Shown here piece after piece: positions 14,412 through 22,358 of a DNA stretch of 27,340 nt. The DNA is from a virus. The stretch covers positions 1-27,340 of IMG/VR virus record IMGVR_UViG_3300020213_000100. One strand, written 5' to 3'. Position 1 is the stretch's first letter, and the number at the start of each line of letters is the position of its first letter. The notes beneath the pieces are model-generated. The model ran no database searches, was not told the origin of the DNA, and worked only from the letters and a program-made list of their open reading frames with translations. The translations under genes were made by a program, and so were the position numbers.

Positions 14412-15266
14412 ATGGCTATCACTAAATCTACTGATCTTAATAGTTTGTTTTCGGATATTTATGAACGGGCAATCTTTGTAGCTCGTGAAATGAACCTGAT
14501 GGTACAACTGGTTAGTAACTACAGCGCTAACAACTTTTACACCCGCCATCTTAAGACACGACCTCAGTTATCTGCTGAAGCTGTTACAGAAGGCGTGGAC
14601 TACAACAATGCTCAGACATTTGGTTTGACAGAAGTTGGCACGTTGACTCCAGGTGAAAAAATGGTTCAGGTTGTGTTGACTGATATCGATGTTATGAATG
14701 ATCCCGATGGGGCTATGCAGGATGCATCACAGGAGATGGGTGCAAGTATTGCTACTAAGATTGATACTGATCTAGTAGGTTTGTTCTCTAGCTTTTCCAC
14801 AGATAAAGGTACAGGGGCTGGTAATGCTGCTACTCTAGCTTCTGTAGCAGCAGGGGTTAGTTTGCTGCGTACTCGCTTTGCAACTCAAGATGGACAAATC
14901 AACGTCGTGTTGCATCCGTATCATTGGCATGATATTTGGGTATTGTTAGGTCAACCGGCTAGTAATCAAGCACTGTTGGGTGAAGTTGCTAATGCAGCTT
15001 TACGTGACTATTTTGTAGGTAACTGGCTAGGGGTGACTTGGTATACTTCTGCAAACATTAGTGTTGATGCAAGTGATGATGCTATTTCAGGTATTTTTAC
15101 GCAATCTGCTTTGGCCTTCGATTCAAGAATTGCTCCAACAATGGAGCCTGAACGGGATGCGTCATTACGGGCATGGGAACTTAATATGATTGCCGGTTAT
15201 GCGTATGGTTTAGGCAAACGACCAACTTATGGTGTCAAATATACCGCAGATGCGGCCACTCCGTAA
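14412..15266 (+). CDS. Major capsid protein (HK97 fold)
   Basis: The 284-residue shell protein follows the scaffold gene by 12 bases. Its length and sequence fit a short HK97-fold protein of the T7-independent, P22/SPP1-like size class: an N-terminal arm (MNLMVQLVSNYSANNFYTRH), strand LTPGEKMVQVVLTDIDVMND, spine helix DASQEMGASIATKIDTDLVGLF, then VVLHPYHWHDIWVLLG, NWLGVTWYTSANISVD and the A-domain end AWELNMIAGYAYGLGKRPTYGVKY. The last portion is characteristic. No N-terminal propeptide of the HK97 delta-domain type is present, so cleavage is not required. GAAGG upstream supports the ATG. Confidence 0.88.
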   Translation: MAITKSTDLNSLFSDIYERAIFVAREMNLMVQLVSNYSANNFYTRHLKTRPQLSAEAVTEGVDYNNAQTFGLTEVGTLTPGEKMVQVVLTDIDVMNDPDGAMQDASQEMGASIATKIDTDLVGLFSSFSTDKGTGAGNAATLASVAAGVSLLRTRFATQDGQINVVLHPYHWHDIWVLLGQPASNQALLGEVANAALRDYFVGNWLGVTWYTSANISVDASDDAISGIFTQSALAFDSRIAPTMEPERDASLRAWELNMIAGYAYGLGKRPTYGVKYTADAATP

Positions 15267-15322
15267 TGCCTTTTTCAAACGTTAATAAAGGAGGTTTAGA
15301 TCTTTCATAAAGGATTTTATAC

Positions 15323-15706
15323 ATGTTCGGTTCTTATCAACTTCAAACTCTTTTAATTCCTCTTAACTATGATCCTGCTGCGGATGATGATATTTTTCTC
15401 TTCAAAGCTTCTAAGACACTCAAAATTGATTCTGCTTCGGTTACTCTGAATAATGCTTTAGCAGGCGGCACAGCAAACTACTTTGATGTAGCTTTATACA
15501 ATGGTGGTACTGCCGGAACTGGTGTAACAGCTATTGGTGGAACAATTGGTGGAACAATTGGTTGGTCTGCCTTGACTCCTAAGGACTTTACAATCTCCAA
15601 TGGCACAGTAACAGCTAATCAAGTGGTGTATCTTCGCTATAATGAAGAAGGCACTGGCACGTTTACTGCCGGTGTGGTTCAGATAAATTATCGTATTGGT
15701 CAATAA
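15323..15706 (+). CDS. Probable head decoration protein
   Basis: The 127-residue, Gly/Thr/Ala-rich, beta-predicted protein comes right after the major capsid gene. Its place and size are typical of a capsid cement or decoration protein. No family is recognised. The middle holds the short repeat IGGTIGGTIG, encoded by a 12-bp tandem duplication. AAAGGA at 15309-15314 supports ATG 15323. A much stronger AAAGGAGGT (15288-15296) further up has no start codon at a useful distance. Confidence 0.55.
   Translation: MFGSYQLQTLLIPLNYDPAADDDIFLFKASKTLKIDSASVTLNNALAGGTANYFDVALYNGGTAGTGVTAIGGTIGGTIGWSALTPKDFTISNGTVTANQVVYLRYNEEGTGTFTAGVVQINYRIGQ
15533..15562 (+). repeat. 12-bp tandem repeat in the decoration gene
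   Basis: ATTGGTGGAACA occurs twice followed by a partial third copy, coding for IGGT units. Being a multiple of three, it can expand or contract without breaking the frame. Confidence 0.85.
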
Positions 15707-15756
15707 TTGTTTTACTAGTCTAAAAAACTAACCAAAAAACAAGTCAAAAAAGTTAA

Positions 15757-15785
15757 TTGATACAATAGTATCAAATTAGTAAAAT
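15757..15785 (+). promoter_or_regulatory. Promoter-like site with an operator-like palindrome
   Basis: TTGATA (15757-15762) and TAAAAT (15780-15785) have a 17-base spacer. TTGATAC and GTATCAA form a perfect 7-bp inverted repeat (15757-15774) around AATA, covering the -35 box. It lies in the gap between the decoration and connector genes, which start at 15838. Confidence 0.5.
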
Positions 15786-15837
15786 CGTTGAACTTTGCCA
15801 TTCTCTGTTGTTCACGCCTGTAACTCAAGGAATAAAA

Positions 15838-16392
15838 ATGGCTATACGCTCTGGAATGACTGATTTAGTATCACAATTTAGAAGTAATGTACAAGAATCA
15901 GGTACAGTCATTTTTTCTGATGATCGTATACAGCAAATTTTAGATTCAAGTTCTTTTTACTTCACACAACAGACCTTACAATATCAAACCTATTATCTAA
16001 CTGGTACTGTTCAGTATAAAGACGCTTCTGTTCCTCAAACTTGGTTAGAAGGTACTGCAACAAATACTGTAAGAGTTTATAATTCCGGTGGTACAACTAC
16101 AACTGCATACACATCAGACTTTGTTAATGGTAAGTTTACCTTTACAAATAACACGCTTGGCACTGCTTATTATCTGACAGGTAGAAGCTTCAACTTTTAT
16201 CAAGCTGTAGCTACTGGGTGGAATGAAAAAGCGGGTTACTATGCTAACAACTTTGATTTCCAAGTAGAAGGAAGAAGCTTTAAGAAGTCCCAAGTTATTA
16301 GCCACTGTAACCAAATGGCTAAACAATTTCTTAATCAAGCACGTGGGATTCAGCATAATATTGATAGAGGAGATATGTATGAGTCTCATTAG
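15838..16392 (+). CDS. Head-tail connector (adaptor) protein
   Basis: ATG 15838 has AAGGA six bases upstream; a TTG at 15808 is in frame but unsupported. In the 184-residue product the N-terminal LVSQFRSNVQESGTVIFSDD and RIQQILDSSS resemble the start of gp6/gp15-type adaptors, which bind under the portal. The middle is a beta-rich insert with Thr/Tyr repeats (YYLTGTVQYKD and later TAYYLTGRSF), and the C-terminus is helical, QMAKQFLNQARG. Placed between capsid and head-closure genes, this is the most likely role. Confidence 0.68.
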   Translation: MAIRSGMTDLVSQFRSNVQESGTVIFSDDRIQQILDSSSFYFTQQTLQYQTYYLTGTVQYKDASVPQTWLEGTATNTVRVYNSGGTTTTAYTSDFVNGKFTFTNNTLGTAYYLTGRSFNFYQAVATGWNEKAGYYANNFDFQVEGRSFKKSQVISHCNQMAKQFLNQARGIQHNIDRGDMYESH

Positions 16393-16762
16393 TGCTGCCG
16401 ATCTTGTTTTCATGCGTTCTACTGAGGAAACAGCAATGGATAGTTTAGCAACTATCTATGCAATTACCTATACCGCTGGAGCTTTGGGTAATACTACAGA
16501 AAGTTATACAGCTACATCTACAAACATCGCTTGTGATATCTGGCCTCTATCAAGAAATGTAGATGAAAAATCAAGCGGTAATCAAGAGTTGTCAATGGGA
16601 GAATTTTATATTTCTCTACCTTATAACACCTCTGTAACCGTCAAAGATTTGATTGGCATTAGTGGTATTACTTATGAGATTACTTTTGTACCTCTAGCTC
16701 AAACTTGGCTTACTAATTTACGATTAGAAGCTAGAAATTATAATGGTTCGGCTAGACTCTAG
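16379..16762 (+). CDS. Head closure (stopper) protein
   Basis: The 127-residue product starts at ATG 16379, with GAGGAG at 16367-16372; the longer in-frame start at 16343 lies inside the previous gene and is not supported. The beta-rich pattern, IACDIWPLSRNVDEKSSGNQ followed by FYISLPYNTSVTVKDLIGIS, with a GITYEITFV strand before a C-terminal LTNLRLEARN, fits SPP1 gp16-like head-closure proteins. Normally another connector gene would follow at once. Here the glycan cassette intervenes. Confidence 0.62.
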   Translation: MSLISAADLVFMRSTEETAMDSLATIYAITYTAGALGNTTESYTATSTNIACDIWPLSRNVDEKSSGNQELSMGEFYISLPYNTSVTVKDLIGISGITYEITFVPLAQTWLTNLRLEARNYNGSARL

Positions 16763-16773
16763 AAAGGATCAAA

Positions 16774-17766
16774 ATGTTTCTTGCTGCTACAATATTAAGC
16801 TTATGCCTTGCAGTGAACGACCCTGGTAAATACCCAGGAACGTATCAGGATTTAGCTTTAGCCTTGAATCCTACATGTTGGTTAAATTGGGGAATTTACG
16901 ATGAACAAAATTTACAAGACCCTAGATTCACCCCTATGCTTTGGAAATTGAACGAAGCGAGTATAAAACAAGCAAGTGACTATGCTGCAAAGTATCCTGG
17001 ACGCACTTGGCTTTTGTATAATGAGCCTGAAGGACTAGATCAATCTAACACGACCCCTGCATCTGCTGCTTTTTACTTTGATAAAGCTTTTACTCTAATC
17101 AAGAATCTTGACCCTACTGCTAAAATTGCTTGCTGTGGAAATATGGTAAGAGAAGAAAGTATCGATTGGCTAAATGAGTTTGTAAGACTTGCCAAGTTTA
17201 AACCTGATTACTGGCATGTACACATTTATATTGCAGATGATGAACCTAAATCTTGGGTAGCTTTCTGGAATTATTGGGATTTCTGGAATGTTAAATCTTT
17301 TGGTAGTTTACCCACACTCATAACAGAAACATGCTCTGTGAGTGGAGGTAATCAGCTTTTTAACTTTTTGTTAAATTATAGAAACCCAAAGATTTTGAAC
17401 ATTTATTGGTTCTCTGCATTCCCTGAACCCCAAGTAGCAGATTGGCAATGTAATCTCTTTGATGCGGCTGGTAAGGAAACTCTATTAGCAAAAAGTATCC
17501 CCTCAAACATAACACCTAGTCCGGAACCTCCTAGACCAATTTTTACACCTTCTTCAACTAAAACCCCAACTCAATTACCAACCGATACACCAACTCAATT
17601 ACCAACCGATACACCAACCCAAGTAGTTACTAAAACCCCAACTCCCATACCTACTCCTTCACCAACTTCTACACCAACTTCTACTCTTTTAGGATCTCCA
17701 ACAGGAGAAAAAGAAAAAGAAGAACCTAATCTGTATCGGGTATATCTAAGTTACGTAACACAATAA
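16774..17766 (+). CDS. Glycoside hydrolase, GH128/Asl1-like, with Pro/Thr-rich tail
   Basis: The 330-residue protein probably hydrolyses a beta-glucan-like polysaccharide. Residues 20-240 match the Asl1-like TIM-barrel hydrolase fold: CWLNWG, TWLLYNEPEG with the candidate acid/base Glu84, HVHIYIAD, LITETC with the candidate nucleophile Glu185, and IYWFSAF. The N-terminus (MFLAATILSLCLA) is hydrophobic but has no basic residue, so it is only a possible signal peptide. Residues 247-305 are a Pro/Thr/Ser-rich linker with a duplicated TQLPTDTP unit, and the protein ends in LYRVYLSYVTQ. AAAGGA precedes the ATG. It opens the inserted cassette, and it could act as a depolymerase if carried by the virion. 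Confidence 0.72.
   Translation: MFLAATILSLCLAVNDPGKYPGTYQDLALALNPTCWLNWGIYDEQNLQDPRFTPMLWKLNEASIKQASDYAAKYPGRTWLLYNEPEGLDQSNTTPASAAFYFDKAFTLIKNLDPTAKIACCGNMVREESIDWLNEFVRLAKFKPDYWHVHIYIADDEPKSWVAFWNYWDFWNVKSFGSLPTLITETCSVSGGNQLFNFLLNYRNPKILNIYWFSAFPEPQVADWQCNLFDAAGKETLLAKSIPSNITPSPEPPRPIFTPSSTKTPTQLPTDTPTQLPTDTPTQVVTKTPTPIPTPSPTSTPTSTLLGSPTGEKEKEEPNLYRVYLSYVTQ
17566..17613 (+). repeat. 24-bp tandem repeat in the Pro/Thr linker
   Basis: Two perfect 24-base units (17566-17589 and 17590-17613) encode TQLPTDTP twice. A diverged third unit follows. Confidence 0.85.
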
Positions 17767-17783
17767 TCAAAGGGAAATAGATA

Positions 17784-19022
17784 ATGAATAATTTGAGGAT
17801 TTTGTATAGTTCAAATGCATTCTGGGCTAGTTCTGGTTATGGCGTACAGGGTAGAAGTTTACTGCCTAGAATGGCAAATTTGGAGACTGTCAACGGTCGT
17901 GAGAATGTAGCTCAATTTGCGTGGTACGGTTTACAGGGCGGGATGCACAACGTTGAAGGATTTACGATTTTTCCTGCTGGAGTCGATCCTTATGGTAATG
18001 ACATAATTCAGTCACATACTAGAGCTTTTAAGGCCAGTGTGGTTATTACCTTGATTGATGCTTGGGTACTCCAAGATATTGGTAAAAAGGTTTCTCCCGC
18101 TTTATGGCTCCCCTGGCTGCCAATTGATCATTCTCCTGTACCTGAACGGGTATTAGCAGGGATTTCGGATGCTTACTTGCCTCTTACATATTCCAAAGAT
18201 GGGCATACCAAATTAAACAATGCTGGAGTAAAGAATCAGTATATACCGCATGGGATTGAACCGGGTGTTTTTAAGATTCTACCTTTGGAGGATGTAGAAC
18301 GCTTTAAACAGCAGTATTTGAAACATACAGGGCATTTGACTATCATGGTAGCTGCCAATAAGGGGTATCCTGATCGAAAAGCATTTCAGCAACAATTACG
18401 GGGTTGGGCTGCTTTTGCTAAAGACAAACCAGACGCTAGATTGTATCTTCATACTGAACCTACTCCCCTGTATCAGGGGTTGGATCTGCATAAACTTTGC
18501 GATAGTTTAGGAATTCTTCATAAGGTCATGTTTCCAGACCGATACGAGTATTTCACCGGATTTCCATCGGAATATCTAGCTTTTATTTATAATTCAGCAA
18601 ATATTATGATGCATGCAAGTATGGCAGAAGGTTTTGGAATTCCTAGCATTGAAGCTCAAGCTTGCGGTTGTCCTGTGGTGACTACAAACTTTTCTTCAAT
18701 GCCTGAATTAATTAGATATGGAACAATTACAGAACCTAGAGATATGATTTGGACACCAATGGACGCATGGCAAGCTTGGCCTGATCATGTTGCAATCAGA
18801 GACTCTCTAGACGATAATTATGCGACTTGGTTGTCTTTAGGCAAGGTGAGAGACTTTGATGAGGGAATAGCCGCAAGTAACCAAATTCACTCTGAATTTA
18901 ATTGGGATACGCTTGTAGAGGAGTATTGGAAACCATTGTTTGAGGGTTTGCACTCTAAGATATATCCTCAACAAGTAATAATTACTCAAACTCCTAGACT
19001 AGGAAAGATCAAACCAGTATGA
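17784..19022 (+). CDS. Glycosyltransferase, GT4-like (GT-B fold)
   Basis: The 412-residue enzyme would transfer a sugar from a nucleotide donor to a glycan, lipid or protein. The N-terminal domain starts ILYSSNAFWASSGYGVQGR, a typical Gly-rich acceptor-domain opening. The C-terminal donor domain has YIPHGIEPGVF, MVAANKGYPDRK, and the retaining EX7E motif EGFGIPSIE (Glu282, Glu290) followed by ACGCPVVTTNFSSMPEL. AAAGGGA precedes the ATG. The stop overlaps the next gene (ATGA). It has no membrane segment, so the enzyme is cytoplasmic. Confidence 0.9.
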   Translation: MNNLRILYSSNAFWASSGYGVQGRSLLPRMANLETVNGRENVAQFAWYGLQGGMHNVEGFTIFPAGVDPYGNDIIQSHTRAFKASVVITLIDAWVLQDIGKKVSPALWLPWLPIDHSPVPERVLAGISDAYLPLTYSKDGHTKLNNAGVKNQYIPHGIEPGVFKILPLEDVERFKQQYLKHTGHLTIMVAANKGYPDRKAFQQQLRGWAAFAKDKPDARLYLHTEPTPLYQGLDLHKLCDSLGILHKVMFPDRYEYFTGFPSEYLAFIYNSANIMMHASMAEGFGIPSIEAQACGCPVVTTNFSSMPELIRYGTITEPRDMIWTPMDAWQAWPDHVAIRDSLDDNYATWLSLGKVRDFDEGIAASNQIHSEFNWDTLVEEYWKPLFEGLHSKIYPQQVIITQTPRLGKIKPV

Positions 19023-19621
19023 AAGTAGCAGCTTTAATTATTGGAATTGATGGTTGGGTGGGGTATACATTACCCTTAGTTAAATCAATTCAGAAATACC
19101 AACCTGACTGTGCTATTGTAGTAATCGACAATGCAAGTAAAACTCCTTATCCTGATTTAGACATTGTTTATCGTACATCCCGCATTTGTTACTCTGCGGC
19201 AATTAATTATGCTTATTCAAAAGTAGAAGCTGATTATTATATAGTTTTATCAAACGATGTTTTATGTACAGGCAAATTCGATCATTTATTAAAGCCCTAT
19301 GGGGTACTTGGTATTGAACTAATTCAGGCCAAAGAACCAAAAAATCTCGCTTGGTTAATGGGCTGGTGTCTTGTTTTTCCTAAAGAAATTTGGGAAGATA
19401 TTGGTGGGTGGGATGAAAATTATAAGATTTCATCTTGGGAAGATGTAGATATTTCTACAACCATTTTAAAGTCTAAATGGGATCTGGTTTTCAACCCCAC
19501 TTTCCCTTTTAAGCATTTGGATCAGAAACAAAGATTTACTTTAGTCAACGATTACTGGCAGTCTGAAGTACATAATATGGAATACTTTTTCAGAAAGCAT
19601 TTTGATGAACCTAAAAACTGA
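19019..19621 (+). CDS. Glycosyltransferase, GT2-like (GT-A fold)
   Basis: The 200-residue protein is compact but keeps the main GT2 parts: a first strand ALIIGIDGW, VVIDNAS (residues 34-40) for nucleotide binding, VLSNDV near 76-81 as the DxD-like metal site (Ser-Asn-Asp in place of Asp-x-Asp), and GGWDENYKISSWEDVDIS (129-146), the family's acceptor/catalytic block with an ED-x-D motif. The start overlaps the GT4 stop by four bases, so the two are probably made together. Confidence 0.82.
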   Translation: MKVAALIIGIDGWVGYTLPLVKSIQKYQPDCAIVVIDNASKTPYPDLDIVYRTSRICYSAAINYAYSKVEADYYIVLSNDVLCTGKFDHLLKPYGVLGIELIQAKEPKNLAWLMGWCLVFPKEIWEDIGGWDENYKISSWEDVDISTTILKSKWDLVFNPTFPFKHLDQKQRFTLVNDYWQSEVHNMEYFFRKHFDEPKN

Positions 19622-20279
19622 AGCATCTATGATCAAATGGTGGCATGGAGGTATCCCTCTCGCAGACGATTTAATTACTGAAGGAACTACGTACCCACGT
19701 TACACGGTGTTACCTTATCTAGAATTGCCTTTGGATTTAACAGATAAAACAGCAATTGATATTTGTACATGGGATGGGTATTGGTCATTTGAATTAGAAA
19801 AACGTAATGCTAGTAAAGTAATCGCCGTCGATTCTTTTGTTTGGAATGATGATAATGCCAAAGCTATAGGTTACTCGGGAAAAAGGGGCTTTAATCTAGC
19901 CCATAAGACTCTAGAGTCTAAAGTTATTGATCATACTTGTGAAGTCCTGGATTTATCTGTAGATAAGTTTGGTACATTTGATATAGTTTTGTTTTTTGGT
20001 GTTTTGTATCACATGAGGCACCCACTACTAGCTCTAGAAAAAGCCGCTTCTTTAGCTCATGATTTACTGATTCTTGAAACCGAAATAGAACCTAACATAA
20101 ACAATAATATTCCTCTTATGCGGTTTTATCCCGATTCAGCACTAAATAACGATAGCTCTAATTGGTTTGTACCTAACATGCTATGTGTAGAAGCGATGTT
20201 AAAAGATGTAGGTTTTACACACATAACGGGTAAAAATACATTTGCCAATAGTAGAGCAATATTCCACGCCTATAGATGA
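19605..20279 (+). CDS. SAM-dependent methyltransferase (CmoB-like)
   Basis: The product of about 224 residues has class I SAM motifs: AIDICTWDGYWSFELEKRNA (motif I, in the DIG-x-W-DG form of CmoB/DUF1698 proteins), VIAVD (acidic loop), and FDIVLFFGVLYHMRHPLLALE, a strong match to the CmoB-like family. CmoB itself modifies tRNA, but in a glycan cassette a sugar-methylating role is more likely. The start is uncertain: ATG 19605 and ATG 19629 both have weak ribosome sites, and ATG 19605 overlaps the previous gene. Translation may depend on coupling. Confidence 0.82.
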   Translation: MNLKTEASMIKWWHGGIPLADDLITEGTTYPRYTVLPYLELPLDLTDKTAIDICTWDGYWSFELEKRNASKVIAVDSFVWNDDNAKAIGYSGKRGFNLAHKTLESKVIDHTCEVLDLSVDKFGTFDIVLFFGVLYHMRHPLLALEKAASLAHDLLILETEIEPNINNNIPLMRFYPDSALNNDSSNWFVPNMLCVEAMLKDVGFTHITGKNTFANSRAIFHAYR

Positions 20280-20288
20280 GAGGTTAAA

Positions 20289-21341
20289 ATGATTATAGAC
20301 CCAAAGCACAAAGTTTTATATCACATCAATAGTCTGTTTGATTTGAAAGTCAAGGGTAAAACCAATGCTCCTGTAAATGTTGAGATTGACCTCTCTAATA
20401 GATGTAGTCATGGGTGTAGTTGGTGCCATTTTGCTTATACTCATACAAAGGGTTTGTTAGCAGGATCAGACAAACCAGAGGGTTATATTGATACAGGAGA
20501 CTTGTTTGACTTTGAACTTCTAAAACAAGTCTTGAATCAACTTCGCACAGCAGGTGTTAAATCAGTAACTTGGACTGGAGGAGGAGAGCCAACTCTCCAC
20601 CCTATGTTCAAAGAGATTATTGAGTTTACTAGCGACTTAGGGCTTGATCAGGGGATGTATACACATGGCGGTCATGTGACTAAAGAATTAGCTGCTTTGC
20701 TAAAACAAAAACTTATTTTTGTGTATGTTAGTCTTGATGAATGCACAGCAGAAGATTTTAAGCAAAGTAAAGGGGTTAATCGCTTTAAAAATGTGTTAGA
20801 GGGTATTGTTAATCTAGGGGATGCAGAGGGGACTTGTACTGTTGGAGTGGGATTTCTACTGCATGAATACAACTACACTAAGATTAATGAGATGATAGAG
20901 TTAGGTAGAGCTTTACAGCCTGATTACATTCAATTTAGACCTGTAATCGATTACGATCTTAACAATCCCTCAAAATTAAAAGTTCAACCTAGTTGGATTA
21001 CAGAACTCCCAGAAATACAAGACGAATTTATAATTTATGACAAATCCAGGTTTGAATATTACTTAAGCTGGCAAGGGCACGATTACCAGACTTGTCATTG
21101 GTCAAGTATGCAAACTGTGATTACTCCCAATGGTAAGATGTGGAGATGTGTAAACAAAAGGGGTTTTCCAGATGCTTTAATGGGAGACTTATCCCAACAG
21201 TCATTTAGGGAAATTTGGGATACTGTGGGTTATTCTTGTCAGGTGAATGATCAGTGTAGGGTTATGTGTAGAGGCCATTTGGCTAATCAGACATTAGATA
21301 AGGTGTTAAATGCAAAAACAGAACATATTAACTTCATCTGA
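20289..21341 (+). CDS. Radical SAM protein with SPASM-like C-terminal cysteines
   Basis: The 350-residue iron-sulfur enzyme would cleave SAM to start radical chemistry. EIDLSNRCSHGCSWC carries the CxxxCxxC cluster (Cys39, Cys43, Cys46). The SAM-binding TWTGGGEPTLHP follows, then the TIM-barrel strands FVYVSLDECT and VGVGFLLHEYN. The C-terminal part has CHWSSMQTVITPNGKMWRC, then CQVNDQCRVMC, a SPASM/twitch-like set of cysteines for an auxiliary cluster. Such enzymes modify peptides, sugars or cofactors. The substrate cannot be told here, but the neighbours suggest a glycan or a peptide being decorated. AGAGG precedes ATG 20289. The 3' end overlaps the next gene by 32 bases. Confidence 0.88.
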   Translation: MIIDPKHKVLYHINSLFDLKVKGKTNAPVNVEIDLSNRCSHGCSWCHFAYTHTKGLLAGSDKPEGYIDTGDLFDFELLKQVLNQLRTAGVKSVTWTGGGEPTLHPMFKEIIEFTSDLGLDQGMYTHGGHVTKELAALLKQKLIFVYVSLDECTAEDFKQSKGVNRFKNVLEGIVNLGDAEGTCTVGVGFLLHEYNYTKINEMIELGRALQPDYIQFRPVIDYDLNNPSKLKVQPSWITELPEIQDEFIIYDKSRFEYYLSWQGHDYQTCHWSSMQTVITPNGKMWRCVNKRGFPDALMGDLSQQSFREIWDTVGYSCQVNDQCRVMCRGHLANQTLDKVLNAKTEHINFI

Positions 21342-21936
21342 TCTGTATCTTAATACTTGCGTCATTATCCTAAACTCCGAAAGTAAAAACACATTAGTAG
21401 ACTTCTTTTCTTTTAATGGGTTATTTTCTTTGACGTGTAAAGGCAATACTCCGAAAGAGTTCTATAAATCTGTAGATTATGCTCAAGGTACTCAAATCGA
21501 TTATATAGCTACAATAGACGCAAGTCAAGGCTATGACCCTAATCAGTTGTTTTCTATGCTTTCTTTAATGTATGACTACGATTTAGTTGTAGGATCAAGA
21601 TTTCTTCCGTTTTCTAAATATACAGATACTTGGTTTCAAAAAGTAATCCTCAAACTGGCAAACCTAAGCTTGAGTCTAAATACTTATCATTTGGATTGGT
21701 TTAGTAGTCTAAGACTCTACCGAACAGAACTACTACAGAGTTTAAGACAGTTTCAGTACACAGAGAATTACCAAGTTGAATTGTTAGGTAGAGCTAATCA
21801 GTTAGGTGCTAAGATTTTTGAATATCCGGTTAGTTACCAAGAAAATGACCCCAAGATCAAGCTAAGTCTTAAAACTTGGTGGAATGTAATAAATTATCCT
21901 AAATCAGCAGAAATATCAGAGACAGAATTGGGATAA
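21310..21936 (+). CDS. GT2-like glycosyltransferase resembling polyprenol-phosphate mannose synthase
   Basis: In this 208-residue protein, YIATIDASQGYDPNQL (from about residue 65) takes the place of the MDADLQHDP block of DPM1-like enzymes, and YDLVVGSRFLP, LDWFSSLRLYR, and VELLGRANQLGAKIFEYPVSY follow the same order as in that family. Such enzymes load a sugar on undecaprenyl/dolichyl phosphate at the membrane. The metal-binding motif reads Asp-Ala-Ser rather than Asp-Ala-Asp, so activity is uncertain. There is no C-terminal membrane segment. AAGGTG precedes ATG 21310. It closes the cassette. Confidence 0.75.
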   Translation: MQKQNILTSSDLYLNTCVIILNSESKNTLVDFFSFNGLFSLTCKGNTPKEFYKSVDYAQGTQIDYIATIDASQGYDPNQLFSMLSLMYDYDLVVGSRFLPFSKYTDTWFQKVILKLANLSLSLNTYHLDWFSSLRLYRTELLQSLRQFQYTENYQVELLGRANQLGAKIFEYPVSYQENDPKIKLSLKTWWNVINYPKSAEISETELG

Positions 21937-21980
21937 TAACTTATGATATTACCCCTTATCAAAAGCTATTTTGAATAAAA

Positions 21981-22358
21981 ATGACAAGAGTAACTACTGA
22001 TACCACACGTTTAAATCGATTAATCAAAAACATTCTTGGTAACGCACGCCAAGCAATCGCTTCAGTCGCCTTTCAAGTAGAGGCCTTAGCTAAGATAAAA
22101 GCGCCTGTTGACACAGGAGCATTACGATCCGAAATTTACACTAGATTCAAGGATCATAATCCAGTTCCAGCAGAAGCAACAGAAGTATTACCAGAACCAA
22201 ATGATTTATCTGCCTATGTGGGTGCAGGTGTAGAATACGCAATTGATCAAGAATTAGGCACTATAAAAATGCAAGCACAACCTTTTTTGATTCCAGCATT
22301 AAGAGAAGTCGAAAGACAGCTAGAGGAACATTATAAAGGAATAACTAAAATTGAATGA
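21981..22358 (+). CDS. HK97 gp10-like neck/tail-joining protein
   Basis: In this 125-residue protein, the KAPVDTGALRSEIY motif (from about residue 37), YAIDQELGTIKMQAQPFLIPALRE and a basic N-terminal helix define the HK97 gp10-like family, which sits at the head-tail junction. No ribosome site is obvious before ATG 21981. The gene follows the cassette directly, and its natural partner (head closure) lies 5.2 kb upstream. Confidence 0.82.
   Translation: MTRVTTDTTRLNRLIKNILGNARQAIASVAFQVEALAKIKAPVDTGALRSEIYTRFKDHNPVPAEATEVLPEPNDLSAYVGAGVEYAIDQELGTIKMQAQPFLIPALREVERQLEEHYKGITKIE

Noticed and set aside
14042-14422. 126-codon reverse-strand frame across the scaffold gene
   Set aside because: It is the shadow of a recognisable scaffold protein and has no ribosome site.
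13310-15266. Missing prohead protease taken as proof that the caspase-like protein matures the capsid
   Set aside because: Phages such as SPP1 assemble with an uncleaved capsid protein and scaffold, and the membrane anchor argues against work inside the prohead. It was kept only as one option.
15288-15296. Strong AAAGGAGGT as a sign of an extra gene
   Set aside because: No start codon lies at a useful distance before the decoration protein start at 15323.
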